The notes under the pieces are model-generated. The model saw only the letters and a program-made list of their open reading frames with translations. It did no database searches and was not told where the DNA came from. A program made the position numbers and the translations under genes. A stretch of 64,000 nucleotides of DNA from Dyella sp. C11. GTDB lineage: Bacteria; Pseudomonadota; Gammaproteobacteria; Xanthomonadales; Rhodanobacteraceae. The DNA lies in assembly GCF_003121485.1 (NCBI RefSeq), contig NZ_QAVX01000013.1, positions 80,359 through 144,358 of the forward strand. Direction: 5' to 3'. Every line of letters starts with the position of its first letter. Position 1 is the stretch's first letter. Positions 1 through 8,506 of the stretch are shown one piece after another.

Positions 1-1
1 T

Positions 2-628
2 TCGCTCAAGATTACCTTGAGTGCGCTTGAATGCCTGGCAACGGGCTGTGGTGTTCGCCTCAACTCGTTCCCGATGATGGGTGAGTACCCGAGCGATGCG
101 GTTCTCGAGAATTTCGTCGATGCACTTGCCGAACACATTACCGTGCAGCCGGCAGAGCAGGGCGGCAGCGCGGATTTCTGCCATGCCATCGGTACCGCGA
201 TCAAGTACCACATCCTGAGAACGTATGGTGATCAGGGGTCGGGCACCGGCCAGACGGCGGGTGCCTTGGCGCCCTGGCAACTGCATGTCGTGAAGGAAGC
301 CATGCTGGCTCGACTGGACAGCAAGCTGGATGCGGAAAAACTTGCACGATTGTGTGGCATATCGACATCGCATCTGCGTCGGGCTTTTCTTGCCAGCACC
401 GGACAGAGCATTCATCGCTGGGTGGTTCGTCAGCGTGTCGACCAGGCCTGTGGTGACCTTTTGTCCACGTCGCTGCCCATGGCAGAGATCGCACTTCGGT
501 GGGGATTCTCTGACCAGAGTCACCTGACCAGGACGTTTGCGGCCTTGCTCGGCATGACACCGGCCCGCTGGCGACGCGCGCATTCGTCGTCGGAAGCGAG
601 CCCGGTTCAAGAGTCATCGAGGCCCTGA
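2..628 (+). CDS. AraC-family transcriptional regulator, 5'-truncated by window edge
   Basis: The reading frame is open from the first bases of the window, so the true start probably lies upstream; a TTG at 17 is only the first possible start codon inside the window. The C-terminal 100 residues form a typical AraC/XylS double helix-turn-helix: a first helix pair around LARLCGISTSHLRRAF and a second around IALRWGFSDQSHLTRTF, followed by the conserved G-x-TPARWRR end. The visible N-terminal half has no recognisable ligand domain, but part of it is missing. Such proteins activate nearby genes from direct-repeat half-sites. The next gene is on the opposite strand and points towards it, so its target is not evident here. 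The family assignment is firm; the effector is unknown. Confidence 0.88.
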   Translation, partial: SLKITLSALECLATGCGVRLNSFPMMGEYPSDAVLENFVDALAEHITVQPAEQGGSADFCHAIGTAIKYHILRTYGDQGSGTGQTAGALAPWQLHVVKEAMLARLDSKLDAEKLARLCGISTSHLRRAFLASTGQSIHRWVVRQRVDQACGDLLSTSLPMAEIALRWGFSDQSHLTRTFAALLGMTPARWRRAHSSSEASPVQESSRP

Positions 629-719
629 CTGCTCGGCAACACCCGGTCGCCCTCAACTTGTGAACCACAGCGCACCGTCACGGCCGCAATGGACGTGATG
701 CGCATTGTTGCGTCAACCA

Positions 720-1124
720 TCAGTTCGGCAGATAGCTTTGCAGGCGCGGCGTGAGCGCAGCGGAGAATCGAAGCAGCATGCTGAAGGGCTCGCAGAGCAC
801 CCTGATGTGATGAATCTGGCCGCGCTCATCGCGAGCCAGGCTGGTGACCCCATCAAACAGCCGCCCGTTGAAGGCGGCGCCGCTCCATACCAGATAGCTT
901 GTTGCGGAACCTTCGGCTTCGTCCTGGATCGTCAGGGTTTCGCACAGTTCGGTAAAGGCATCAAAAAAGGCGCCCACGGCCGGTGCTCCATGAAGGCGGT
1001 CGCTCAGCATGGATGTGTCCAGTAGCACGGTGTCGCTGAATACGGTACGCAACCGTTCGGCGTTTTGTGCATCCATCACGTGGAACCAGGCGTCGCCCGC
1101 GTGGCGTCCCTTTTCCCGTTTCAT
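720..1124 (-). CDS. SnoaL-like / NTF2-fold small protein
   Basis: This 134-aa protein has the size and pattern of nuclear-transport-factor-2-like (SnoaL-like) domains: a helical N-terminus (GDAWFHVMDAQNAERLRTVF), a variable middle, then a strand-rich C-terminal half with W-S-G-A-A-F-N-G-R and GQIHHIRV. Such cone-shaped folds serve as small isomerases, cyclases or hydrolases, or bind small ligands; nothing here points to a particular reaction. The reading frame is open further upstream, but I chose the ATG at 1124 because a GGGGGTG ribosome-binding site lies just before it and the upstream residues look non-coding. It is divergent from the cytochrome bd operon. The fold call is moderate and the function is unassigned. 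Confidence 0.6.
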   Translation of the reverse strand: MKREKGRHAGDAWFHVMDAQNAERLRTVFSDTVLLDTSMLSDRLHGAPAVGAFFDAFTELCETLTIQDEAEGSATSYLVWSGAAFNGRLFDGVTSLARDERGQIHHIRVLCEPFSMLLRFSAALTPRLQSYLPN

Positions 1125-1503
1125 GAGTACACCCCCTGTCGTGGGAACGGGTAGTCCATGTAACCGCTCCCGAACACAAATCGAGGTGTGGAGGTTGAGG
1201 CAAGCGCAGTTGCACCGGCTCATGCTCCCGTGCACGCCTATTTCGCGATTGCACCTGATACGTCTTTTTGCAGGAAATTCCCGAACGCTGATTGACGCAC
1301 ATCTCACTTCACAGGCGTGTCGATTCGATGATGTTCGCCGGGCGATGACCGTGGAGAAAAGTGAGCAGCAAGTGCTATCGCATGTCCATCGACGCGCCTA
1401 GTGTTTCCGTTGCCCGAAAGACAGGGCAAGGCAGTTTCGACGATACCCGCAGTGTTCCAGCATCGCGCCAGGTGCGCTGTGTTTGACGGAACCGTGAAGA
1501 GGC
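1125..1503. promoter_or_regulatory. Divergent intergenic region upstream of cydA
   Basis: This 379-bp gap separates the leftward SnoaL-like gene from the rightward oxidase operon and should hold both promoters. I looked for an FNR/ANR box (TTGAT-N4-ATCAA) and found no good match. No stable hairpin is obvious. Short ORFs here overlap one another and lack homology-like features. Confidence 0.4.
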
Positions 1504-1509
1504 ATGCTG

Positions 1510-2907
1510 ATGACTCTGGACGCCTTACACCTGGCACGGCTGCAGTTCGCGTTCACTGTGGCCGTACACATTATTTTTCCAGCCATCAGCATTGGCCTGG
1601 CTGGATTCCTTGTGGTGCTTGAGGGCGCGTGGCTCAAGACACGGGACGGTGCCTATAAGGATATGTACTTCTTCTGGTCAAAGGTTTTCGCCGTCGGCTT
1701 TGGCATGGGCGTGGTGTCAGGCGTGGTGATGGCCTATGAGTTCGGCACCAATTGGGCGGGCTTTTCGACGGTGGCCGGCGCCATTACCGGACCGCTACTC
1801 ACTTACGAGGTGCTCACGGCGTTCTTCCTGGAGGCTGGTTTCCTTGGCGTCATGCTGTTTGGCTGGGGCCGGGTAGGTGAGCGAGCCCATTTCTTTGCCA
1901 CGCTGATGGTGGCCACGGGTACGCTGATTTCCACGTTCTGGATACTGGCGTCCAACAGCTTCATGCAGACGCCACAGGGGTACGCCATCGTCGACGGAAA
2001 GATCGTTCCGGTGGACTGGCTCAAGGTCATCTTCAATCCGTCGTTTCCTTTCCGGCTGGCACATATGACGGTGGCCTCCTATATCGTCGCGGCGTTTCTG
2101 GTCGCCGCTTGTGGCGCCTACCAGCTGGCAAGGGGGCGCCGCGACCTTCCCGTAAAGCGCAGCTTTTCCATGGCGTTGTGGATGCTCGTGGTCCTCACTC
2201 CCGTCCAGATATTCATCGGGGACGCGCACGGACTCAACACGCGTGAGTACCAGCCCGCCAAGATCGCAGGCATCGAGGGCTTGTGGGAGACGGAGCACGG
2301 CGGTACGTCACTGAATCTTGTGGGGCTGCCCGACATGGAAACGGAACCCACCCGTTACGCCATCAAGGTGCCTCATCTTGGCAGTGTCATCCTTACCCAT
2401 TCATGGGATGGCGAAATCAAGGGGCTGAAAAGTTTTCCGCCGGAAGACCGGCCGTATTCGCCGATCATTTTCTGGTCGTTCCGGCTGATGGCCGGCCTGG
2501 GCGTGTTGATGCTCCTGATGTCGCTGGTTGGGCTCGTGTTGCGCAGGGGCGGGCGAATCTACGAGACGCGCTGGTTTCAATACTGGGTGTTCTGCATGGG
2601 TCCATCGGGCTTGCTGGCGTTGATCGCCGGCTGGGTCACTACCGAAGTGGGAAGGCAGCCCTGGACCGTCTATGGCGTGCTCAGAACCGTCGACTCGGCC
2701 TCGCCGCTGGATGCGCAACAGGTCGGCACGTCACTGCTTACCTTCGTGATTGTCTATTTGCTGGTATTTGGCACCGGCGTCTTTTACATGCTCAAGCTGA
2801 TGAAGCAGGGGCCCGCGGCCAGTGACGCGAATGCCCCGGCCAAGGCGCCGCACCCCGCGCTTGAACGTAACGCCCTTACGCGTGCCAACGTAGCCATCGA
2901 CAGGTGA
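1510..2907 (+). CDS. cydA: Cytochrome bd-type quinol oxidase subunit I (cyanide-insensitive, short Q-loop type)
   Basis: Subunit I of the bd oxidase takes electrons from quinol and reduces O2 in the inner membrane without proton pumping. Diagnostic residues are present: the b595 histidine in RLQFAFTVAVHIIFP, FGTNW, a haem histidine in FRLAHMTVASY, the methionine ligand in FWSFRLMAGLG, and the GRQPW motif near the C-terminus. At about 465 aa, with only a short stretch between the GDAHG and FRLM segments, it lacks the long Q-loop of E. coli CydA and matches the CIO (CioA) class, which tends to be cyanide-resistant. Two in-frame ATGs are close together (1504, 1510); AAGAGG is well spaced only for 1510. 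cydB follows after 6 bp. The protein family is certain; inhibitor resistance is inferred from family. Confidence 0.95.
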   Translation: MTLDALHLARLQFAFTVAVHIIFPAISIGLAGFLVVLEGAWLKTRDGAYKDMYFFWSKVFAVGFGMGVVSGVVMAYEFGTNWAGFSTVAGAITGPLLTYEVLTAFFLEAGFLGVMLFGWGRVGERAHFFATLMVATGTLISTFWILASNSFMQTPQGYAIVDGKIVPVDWLKVIFNPSFPFRLAHMTVASYIVAAFLVAACGAYQLARGRRDLPVKRSFSMALWMLVVLTPVQIFIGDAHGLNTREYQPAKIAGIEGLWETEHGGTSLNLVGLPDMETEPTRYAIKVPHLGSVILTHSWDGEIKGLKSFPPEDRPYSPIIFWSFRLMAGLGVLMLLMSLVGLVLRRGGRIYETRWFQYWVFCMGPSGLLALIAGWVTTEVGRQPWTVYGVLRTVDSASPLDAQQVGTSLLTFVIVYLLVFGTGVFYMLKLMKQGPAASDANAPAKAPHPALERNALTRANVAIDR

Positions 2908-2913
2908 CGAACC

Positions 2914-3930
2914 ATGGTTTTTGACCTTCCTACGGTGTGGTCCGTGCTCATCGCGGCAGGCATCTTTCTGTACGTGATGCTCGATGGATTTGATCTTGGC
3001 ATTGGCCTGCTGCTGCCTTTCTTCGAGAACGCCAGCGACCAGGAAACGATGCTCAGCACCGTGGCGCCCGTCTGGGATGGCAACGAAACCTTTCTTGTGC
3101 TTGGCGGTGCAGCGTTGTTTGCGGCATTTCCCGTGGTGTATTCCACGTTGCTTCCCGCCAACTACCTGCCACTCGTGTTGATGCTTGCCGGACTCATCTT
3201 CAGGGGCGCGGCTTTCGAGCTCCGTGCGAAAGCGACCGGTACGCGACACCTGTGGGGCCTGGCGTTTATCGCCGGTTCGGTGCAGGCAAGTTTTTGCCAG
3301 GGCGTGGTGCTTGGTTCGCTTCTTCAAGGGATAACGATTACCGAGGGACGTTTCACGGGCGGTGCCTTTGACTGGTTGTCGCCATTCAGCGTGTTTTGCG
3401 GACTCGGTTTGCTTGTGACCTACGCCACCCTTGGCTGCGCCTGGCTGATCCTTCGCACCGAAGGTGAACTCCAGGCAAAGATGTACGCCTTGATGAAGCC
3501 GATCTGCGCCGTCCTGCTGATCACCATGCTGGTGATCAGTGGCTGGACCGTGCTCGCCCAGCCTGCAGTGGCCGCACGCTGGTTCGATGGGCACAACTTC
3601 GTCTACTTCGCGCCCGTGCCATTGCTCGTTCTTCTGAGCGTGTTCGGCATTTTTCGCGCGGTGAACAGGCAACGTGACCGGATGCCGTTCGCACTGTCAC
3701 TGTTGTTGCTTTTCCTTGGCTACAGCGGCCTGGTGATCAGCATCTGGCCCAATATCGTGCCGCCATCGCTCACCATCTGGCAGGCATCGTCGAATCATTC
3801 AAGCCAACTCTTTGCACTGGTTGGCGTCCTCATCATTCTTCCCATCGTGCTCTGCTACAGCTTCATGCAGTACCGCGTCTTTCGCGGCAAGGTACGAGAC
3901 ACCCGGCAGGGGTACTCCGATGGACATTGA
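2914..3930 (+). CDS. cydB: Cytochrome bd-type quinol oxidase subunit II
   Basis: Subunit II stabilises the bd oxidase and has no catalytic haem ligands of its own. The protein (338 aa) starts with the family signature, a first membrane helix followed by YVMLDGFDLGIGLLLPF, then the WDGNETFLVLGGAALFAAFP block, and has about eight membrane segments. The length is normal for the family. An AGGTGA ribosome-binding site sits over the cydA stop codon, 6 bp between genes, so the two are translated together. Its 3' end overlaps the next small gene by 11 bp. No cydDC haem/cysteine exporter genes lie nearby, so assembly factors must be encoded elsewhere. Confidence 0.96.
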   Translation: MVFDLPTVWSVLIAAGIFLYVMLDGFDLGIGLLLPFFENASDQETMLSTVAPVWDGNETFLVLGGAALFAAFPVVYSTLLPANYLPLVLMLAGLIFRGAAFELRAKATGTRHLWGLAFIAGSVQASFCQGVVLGSLLQGITITEGRFTGGAFDWLSPFSVFCGLGLLVTYATLGCAWLILRTEGELQAKMYALMKPICAVLLITMLVISGWTVLAQPAVAARWFDGHNFVYFAPVPLLVLLSVFGIFRAVNRQRDRMPFALSLLLLFLGYSGLVISIWPNIVPPSLTIWQASSNHSSQLFALVGVLIILPIVLCYSFMQYRVFRGKVRDTRQGYSDGH

Positions 3931-4066
3931 CGACCGTCATATCCAGCAATCCTGGTGGCGACGATCAGGATGGTTTGTGTTCCTGTGGCTGAGTGGCGTC
4001 ATTGTCACGCTGGCGATCAGCACCGTATTCAAGTTCCTGATTCTTGGTGTGGTCAGGCACGTCTGA
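3920..4066 (+). CDS. DUF2474-family single-TM protein of bd oxidase operon
   Basis: A 48-aa protein that starts at ATG 3920 inside the end of cydB (11-bp overlap), so it is probably translationally coupled. It has a tryptophan/arginine-rich start (QQSWWRRSGWFVFLWLSG) and one hydrophobic helix that runs to the C-terminus. This matches the DUF2474 family, which is found after cydB in CIO-type operons and is the likely counterpart of CydX, the small subunit of E. coli bd oxidase. The longer frame that starts at 3812 lies inside cydB in another frame and was rejected. The family call rests on position and sequence pattern; a stabilising role is inference. Confidence 0.8.
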   Translation: MDIDDRHIQQSWWRRSGWFVFLWLSGVIVTLAISTVFKFLILGVVRHV

Positions 4067-4308
4067 AGAATCGCGCGCGCGGCCACGGGCAAAGAAGCGG
4101 ATGAGCTTCCTTTTCCGGCAATTTTCGCTTTCGCGTGCAAGCTCCATCACATGCCCATTTTCAAGAATCGGATTGCCGCTGAACGTTGACGGCGCTCATT
4201 GGTCGACAAGAGTGCACGCCACAAGCGCGTGATCTCGCGTGAATCGTGTTGCCACAAGCCGATGGATCGCCACATGACCCGGGCACTCTTGGTGCAGGAG
4301 TGGTAGTG
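4067..4308. other. Intergenic region after bd oxidase operon
   Basis: No supported gene. A short imperfect hairpin (GAAGC...GAGCTTC near 4092-4110) could act as a weak terminator, but lacks a T-run. The rest probably holds the promoter of the following small gene. Confidence 0.3.
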
Positions 4309-4551
4309 ATGTTTCGCACAAGAAGGCAGCTGCAGCGACAGTTTGAAGATATGGACGCGCAGCTATCCATTCTGGAAGAGCGCCAGGTCCATGAAGAAGT
4401 GAAGTGGATGGCCATCGAGGATCGGATGCATCTTCCCAGCGGCGCCCTGGCGGATACGGATCGCTTGTGGTGGTGGGAGCAGATGTACTCACTGATGGAA
4501 CGTCACGCACTGACCGAGCTGAGTCAGCTGCGAAAGAGCGGCTTGTTGTGA
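4309..4551 (+). CDS. Hypothetical small coiled-coil protein
   Basis: An 80-aa protein of unknown function. AGGAG lies 8 nt before ATG 4309, which favours this start over the longer frame from 4246. The first half (FRTRRQLQRQFEDMDAQLSI and on to EERQVHEEVKW) is strongly charged and amphipathic, likely a coiled coil; the second half has a W-W-W-E-Q-M-Y cluster. It has no signal peptide or membrane helix. It lies on the same strand between the bd oxidase operon and the CNB/flavoprotein gene, 31 bp before the latter, so it may share a transcript with it. I do not recognise the family. Confidence 0.55.
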   Translation: MFRTRRQLQRQFEDMDAQLSILEERQVHEEVKWMAIEDRMHLPSGALADTDRLWWWEQMYSLMERHALTELSQLRKSGLL

Positions 4552-4582
4552 TGGCCATGACACTCCATCGAGACCAGCAGGC

Positions 4583-6268
4583 ATGAGTGCGTCCCGCCCT
4601 CCCCGCAGCGACCTGGCGGACCCGAACGATTTCCTGGGTGATGCAACGCTGCGTTACGAGCAAACATTCCCGCGATTGCCGGCCGAGATGGTGGCGCGGG
4701 TGGCGTCGTACGGCGTCGTCGACCGCTTCGAGGCAGGCGCCTACCTCTTTCGCCTGGGCGACCGGAACGTCGATTTCTTTCTCGTCATCGAGGGCGCCGT
4801 CGATATCTTCGAAAGCGATGGAGAGGGCGGCCATGTACTTATTACGACGCATGAGTCCGGCGAATTCACCGGTGAGCTTGACCACCTCAGTGGTCGCGCT
4901 GTGCTGGTATGTGCCCGCGCAGTGCGAGCCACCCGGGTCACTCGGGTTGACCGAAACGCCCTGCGACGCATGGTCGCCCTGGAACCGGACATCGGCGATG
5001 TGATCCTGCGAGCTTTCATCCTTCGACGGATGGATCTCCTTCAACACACGGACGGTGGAATCGTGCTGGTGGGTGATACCCGGTCCGGCGATACGCTGCG
5101 CATACAAAGTTTTCTGGTTCTCAATGGCTATCCGCACCGCCTGCTGGATGTCGGCTGTGATCCGGCGGCACGGCCGGCCCTGCATCATCTTGGGTTGAGC
5201 GATGCTGCCTTGCCCATCGTCATCCTGGATGGAAGAAAGGTTTTGACGAATCCGGCGAATGCAGCACTGGCCGACGCATTGGGCATCACGGAACAGATTG
5301 ACCCGAATCATCTCTACGACGTGGCAGTGGTGGGTGCGGGACCGGCGGGCCTGGCCGCCGCTGTCTATGCCGCCTCCGAGGGTCTGGATACCGTTGTGAT
5401 CGAGGCGCTCGGCCCGGGCGGGCAGGCGGGTACGAGTTCCCGGATTGAAAATTACCTTGGATTTCCCACGGGCATTTCCGGGCAGGCGTTGGCCAGTCGG
5501 GCGCAGATACAGGCGCAAAAGTTTGGCGCGAGACTGGCCGTTGCCAAGGCAACAACGCGCATCCAGCGTGGCGCGGGGGCTTTTCTGCTCTCCACGGAAG
5601 ACGGCGGTGAAATTCGCGCGCGTGTCGTGGTCGTGGCTACCGGTGCACGGTATCGGCGCCTGAATCTCCCCGAGCTTTCCCGCTACGAAGGCAGCGGCGT
5701 GCATTACGCCGCCACGGCCATCGAAGGCCATCTGTGCGTGGGAGGCGATGTGGTCGTGGTGGGTGGCGGGAACTCCGCGGGCCAGGCGGCCGTTTACCTG
5801 TCGGGACTGGCCCGCCACGTGCACATCATGATTCGCGATGACAGTCTTGCTGCCACCATGTCCGACTACCTGATCCAGCGCATTGCCGATTCGGCGCGCA
5901 TGACGCTCCACTTCTGCAGCGAAGTCGTCGAACTGATGGGCGAAAAGTATCTCGAAGGTGTTCGCTGGCGAGACGAGCGAGGCGTCGAAAGCGTTCTTCG
6001 CACATCCAATCTTTTCCTGATGATTGGTGCCGACCCGAATACGGCGTGGCTTTCAGGAACGGTCGCGCTTGATCCGGGCGGCTTCATCATCACGGGCCAG
6101 TTTCGGGACACCAGCGGCCAGGTGACACCCTATCTCACCAGCATGCCGGGAATATTTGCGGTCGGTGATGTACGCGCCAACTCCATCAAGCGGGTCGCCT
6201 CGGCGGTCGGCGAGGGCTCAGTGGTGGTGCATGCCATTCATGGCTGGCTTGCCCGCGAGGCCGCGTAG
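4583..6268 (+). CDS. Fused cyclic-nucleotide-binding / thioredoxin-reductase-like FAD oxidoreductase
   Basis: Three regions can be read in this 561-aa protein. Residues about 20-150 are a cNMP-binding (CRP-like) beta-roll. About 155-240 resemble a glutaredoxin/thioredoxin fold (IVLVGDTRSGDTLRIQSFL ... LPIVILDG) without a redox CxxC. About 245-555 are a thioredoxin-reductase-type flavoprotein with FAD motif VGAGPAGLAAAVYA (near 250), NADPH motif VGGGNSAGQAA (near 393) and the C-terminal GDVR...KRVASAVGEGS FAD loop. Where TrxB carries CATC, this protein has YAATA (near 375), so it cannot reduce thioredoxin through a disulfide. The fold is clear; the electron acceptor and the ligand of the sensor domain are unknown. 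Position after the bd oxidase suggests a redox or respiratory link, which is inference. Confidence 0.88.
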   Translation: MSASRPPRSDLADPNDFLGDATLRYEQTFPRLPAEMVARVASYGVVDRFEAGAYLFRLGDRNVDFFLVIEGAVDIFESDGEGGHVLITTHESGEFTGELDHLSGRAVLVCARAVRATRVTRVDRNALRRMVALEPDIGDVILRAFILRRMDLLQHTDGGIVLVGDTRSGDTLRIQSFLVLNGYPHRLLDVGCDPAARPALHHLGLSDAALPIVILDGRKVLTNPANAALADALGITEQIDPNHLYDVAVVGAGPAGLAAAVYAASEGLDTVVIEALGPGGQAGTSSRIENYLGFPTGISGQALASRAQIQAQKFGARLAVAKATTRIQRGAGAFLLSTEDGGEIRARVVVVATGARYRRLNLPELSRYEGSGVHYAATAIEGHLCVGGDVVVVGGGNSAGQAAVYLSGLARHVHIMIRDDSLAATMSDYLIQRIADSARMTLHFCSEVVELMGEKYLEGVRWRDERGVESVLRTSNLFLMIGADPNTAWLSGTVALDPGGFIITGQFRDTSGQVTPYLTSMPGIFAVGDVRANSIKRVASAVGEGSVVVHAIHGWLAREAA

Positions 6269-6359
6269 CAGGGATTGACAGAGGCGCCGGTGGATGCCGG
6301 CTCCATCATTTGCAGTCGGGTTTGAAGATGTCGGGTCGACTTCAAGAGCGGAGGATTTC

Positions 6360-7385
6360 ATGAAACTGCGAGATGCACTGCCAAATGGTCCGCTGGGCTT
6401 CGGTGCCGCACCGTTGGGGAACATGTTTCGCAACATTTCCGATGAGGAAGCCACGGCGACTGTTCGCGCGGCCTGGGAGGAGGGCACGCGTTTCTTTGAC
6501 ACGGCGCCGTTCTATGGCGCGGGCCTGGCGGAAATTCGACTGGGCGAGGAGCTTGGCCGACACAAGCGCGACGAGTACCTGCTGAGCACCAAGGTGGGAC
6601 GCCTGATCCTGGATGAGCTGGAAGACCCCGCCTCCCGCGATTTCGGCGAGAAGGGCGACATCTTCAGATATGGGCGGGCAAACAAGGTGGTGTACGACTA
6701 CTCGGCCGATGGTACGTACAAGTCCATCGAAGACAGCCTCAAGCGCATGAAGGTGGATCGCATCGACTTCGTCTGGGTGCACGACATCGCACAGGACTTT
6801 TATGGCGATGAATGGCTCGCCCGCTTCGAAGAAGCACGCAAGGGTGCGTTTCGCGCGCTCAGCCGCCTGCGGGACGAGGGTGTCATCAAGGGCTGGGGGC
6901 TTGGCGTCAATAAGGTGCAGCCTGTTGAACTGCTTTTGGATCTCTCGGAAGTACAGCCCGATGCCACATTGCTGGCGGGTCGGTACTCACTGCTCGATCA
7001 CGAGCTTGCCCTGCAGCGGCTGATGCCCACCGCGGCCGTACGAGGCGTGGACATCGTGGTCGGTGGGCCTTACAGCTCCGGCGTCCTGGCGGGAGGCACG
7101 CATTTCGAATACGGCAAGGTTCCACCCGATATCGCCGAGAAGGTCGAAAAGATAAAGGCGCTGTGCGCCAGGCATGACGTGCCCATCAAGGCGGCAGCGT
7201 TGCAGTTTTCCCTTGCGCACCCCGCGTCGGCGGCAGTGATTCCCGGTGCCAGCAAGCCTGAGCGCATCAAGGAAGATCACGCTGCCATGAAGGCCAGGGT
7301 GCCCGCGGACTTCTGGCGCGAATTGCGTGAGCAACACTTGGTGTCGCCGGCTGCACCGTTGCCGATCGACAAAGGGAAGGTGTGA
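6360..7385 (+). CDS. Aldo/keto reductase
   Basis: A 341-aa NAD(P)H-dependent aldo/keto reductase. The TIM-barrel family marks are visible: GFGAAPLGNMF at the start, the catalytic Asp and Tyr in FFDTAPFYGAGLAEIRLGEE, the Lys in LSTKVGR, the His in DFVWVHDI, and the late VIPGASKPERIKED that shapes the cofactor site. It resembles the branch with pyridoxal 4-dehydrogenase and L-fucose/D-threo-aldose dehydrogenases, so an aldose or other hydroxy substrate is possible. GGAGG before ATG 6360 sets the start; the longer frame from 6294 lacks such a site. The SRPBCC gene follows one base after its stop codon, so they are one operon. Confidence 0.9.
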   Translation: MKLRDALPNGPLGFGAAPLGNMFRNISDEEATATVRAAWEEGTRFFDTAPFYGAGLAEIRLGEELGRHKRDEYLLSTKVGRLILDELEDPASRDFGEKGDIFRYGRANKVVYDYSADGTYKSIEDSLKRMKVDRIDFVWVHDIAQDFYGDEWLARFEEARKGAFRALSRLRDEGVIKGWGLGVNKVQPVELLLDLSEVQPDATLLAGRYSLLDHELALQRLMPTAAVRGVDIVVGGPYSSGVLAGGTHFEYGKVPPDIAEKVEKIKALCARHDVPIKAAALQFSLAHPASAAVIPGASKPERIKEDHAAMKARVPADFWRELREQHLVSPAAPLPIDKGKV

Positions 7386-7386
7386 C

Positions 7387-7803
7387 ATGGCCAGGGCAGC
7401 GTCCAGCATTGACCTTCCCATGTCACCTGACCGCGTGTGGAGCGTGGTGGGTGGATTTGGATCGCTGCCCGATTGGCTCCCCTACATTCCGCGATCTGAC
7501 CTGATGGATGGTGGCAGGGTGAGGCATCTCACTACCGAAGATGGGCAGACCATAGTGGAGCGGCTCATGGCGTTCGATGAGCAGGCGCGGCGTTATACCT
7601 ATCACATCCTGAAGGCGCCATTTCCGGTGGCTGACTACTACTCCACCCTCAAGGTGTCCAGTACGGGTGCGGGTAAATCCTCGCGCGTGGAATGGGAAGG
7701 TGAATTCACGCCCGTGGGAATAACCGATCAGGAAGCAACTGATCTGTTCAAGACCATCTACGACACGGGGCTGAAGGCGCTGGCGAAAACGATGGAAGGT
7801 TGA
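7387..7803 (+). CDS. SRPBCC (polyketide cyclase/dehydrase-like) protein
   Basis: A 138-aa START-like protein. It follows the SRPBCC pattern: an N-terminal strand ending in LPMSPDRVWSVVGGFGSLPDWLPYI, a long curved sheet (VEWEGEFTP), and a C-terminal helix (EATDLFKTIYDTGLKALAK). Such helix-grip proteins bind hydrophobic ligands and some act as cyclases. No catalytic residues can be assigned. GGGAAGG lies just before ATG 7387, which is one base after the AKR stop; the frame open from 7327 is only read-through upstream. The pairing with an aldo/keto reductase and a flavin reductase suggests small-molecule transformation, but the substrate is unknown. Confidence 0.82.
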   Translation: MARAASSIDLPMSPDRVWSVVGGFGSLPDWLPYIPRSDLMDGGRVRHLTTEDGQTIVERLMAFDEQARRYTYHILKAPFPVADYYSTLKVSSTGAGKSSRVEWEGEFTPVGITDQEATDLFKTIYDTGLKALAKTMEG

Positions 7804-7868
7804 CCGCCATCCCGTATGGGCGACTGTCGCGACAAAAACGGGTCGGTGGTTCAATCGACGGGGTTCGG

Positions 7869-8486
7869 ATGAGCGGAACATACAGTTACAGCCCCAGAGA
7901 CGGTCACGGATTACGACACGACCCTTTCTATTCGATCGTGGGTCCTCGGCCCATCGGATGGATTTCGTCGATGGACGAGGGTGGCCGATCCAATCTTGCG
8001 CCTTACAGCTTCTTCAACGCCTTCTGCGACGAGCCCCACATCATCGGATTCTGCAGCAATGGATGGAAAGACACCGTGGCCAATGTGGCGAAGACCAGGC
8101 AATTCGTCTGGAACCTTGCAACACGTTCCATCGCGCCTGCGATGAACGCGACATCCGCGTCGGTGCCTCATGAGGTTGATGAATTCGTGCTGGCCGGCCT
8201 GACCAAGTTAACCAGTTGCCGTGTAAAGCCGTACCGGGTGCAGGAAAGCCCCGTCACCTTCGAGTGTGCGTGTACCCAGCTGGTGCAATTGCAAGACGCC
8301 CATGGTGTTCCCGTTGAAGCCTGGATGGTGTTTGGCGAAGTGATAGAAGTTCACATCGACAAAAGCCTGATCACGGATGGCGTGTATCACACCGCACAGG
8401 CTCATCCGGTTCTTCGCGGCGGTGGTAACGGCGAGTACGCGGAAATTCATGCGGAGGCGATCTTCTCCATGCAGGCCCCCGACTAA
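7869..8486 (+). CDS. Flavin reductase family (FMN-binding split barrel) protein
   Basis: A 205-aa protein of the flavin-reductase-like/DIM6-NTAB group. Marks include the YSIVGPRPIGWISSMDEGG start, NLAPYSFFNAFCDEPH (the flavin-binding loop), GWKDTVANVAKTRQFVWNLA and the TSCRVKPYRVQESPVTFEC block. These proteins bind FMN and either supply reduced flavin to a partner monooxygenase or act on small substrates. The frame is open from a TTG at 7800, but ATG 7869 fits the family N-terminus better. It probably belongs to the AKR-SRPBCC transcript. No two-component monooxygenase large subunit lies in this window. Confidence 0.87.
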   Translation: MSGTYSYSPRDGHGLRHDPFYSIVGPRPIGWISSMDEGGRSNLAPYSFFNAFCDEPHIIGFCSNGWKDTVANVAKTRQFVWNLATRSIAPAMNATSASVPHEVDEFVLAGLTKLTSCRVKPYRVQESPVTFECACTQLVQLQDAHGVPVEAWMVFGEVIEVHIDKSLITDGVYHTAQAHPVLRGGGNGEYAEIHAEAIFSMQAPD

Positions 8487-8506
8487 CCACCCAGCTTTCC
8501 ATCCAC

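Noticed and set aside
1125..1503. FNR/ANR box before cydA
   Set aside because: The nearest run (TTGAC-N4-ATCTC) matches too few bases to support an anaerobic regulator site.
4196..5911. 571-codon minus-strand open frame
   Set aside because: It lies antisense to the clear CNB/TrxR-like gene, has no family motifs, and its low-complexity His/Arg/Gln composition is typical of antisense frames in GC-rich DNA.
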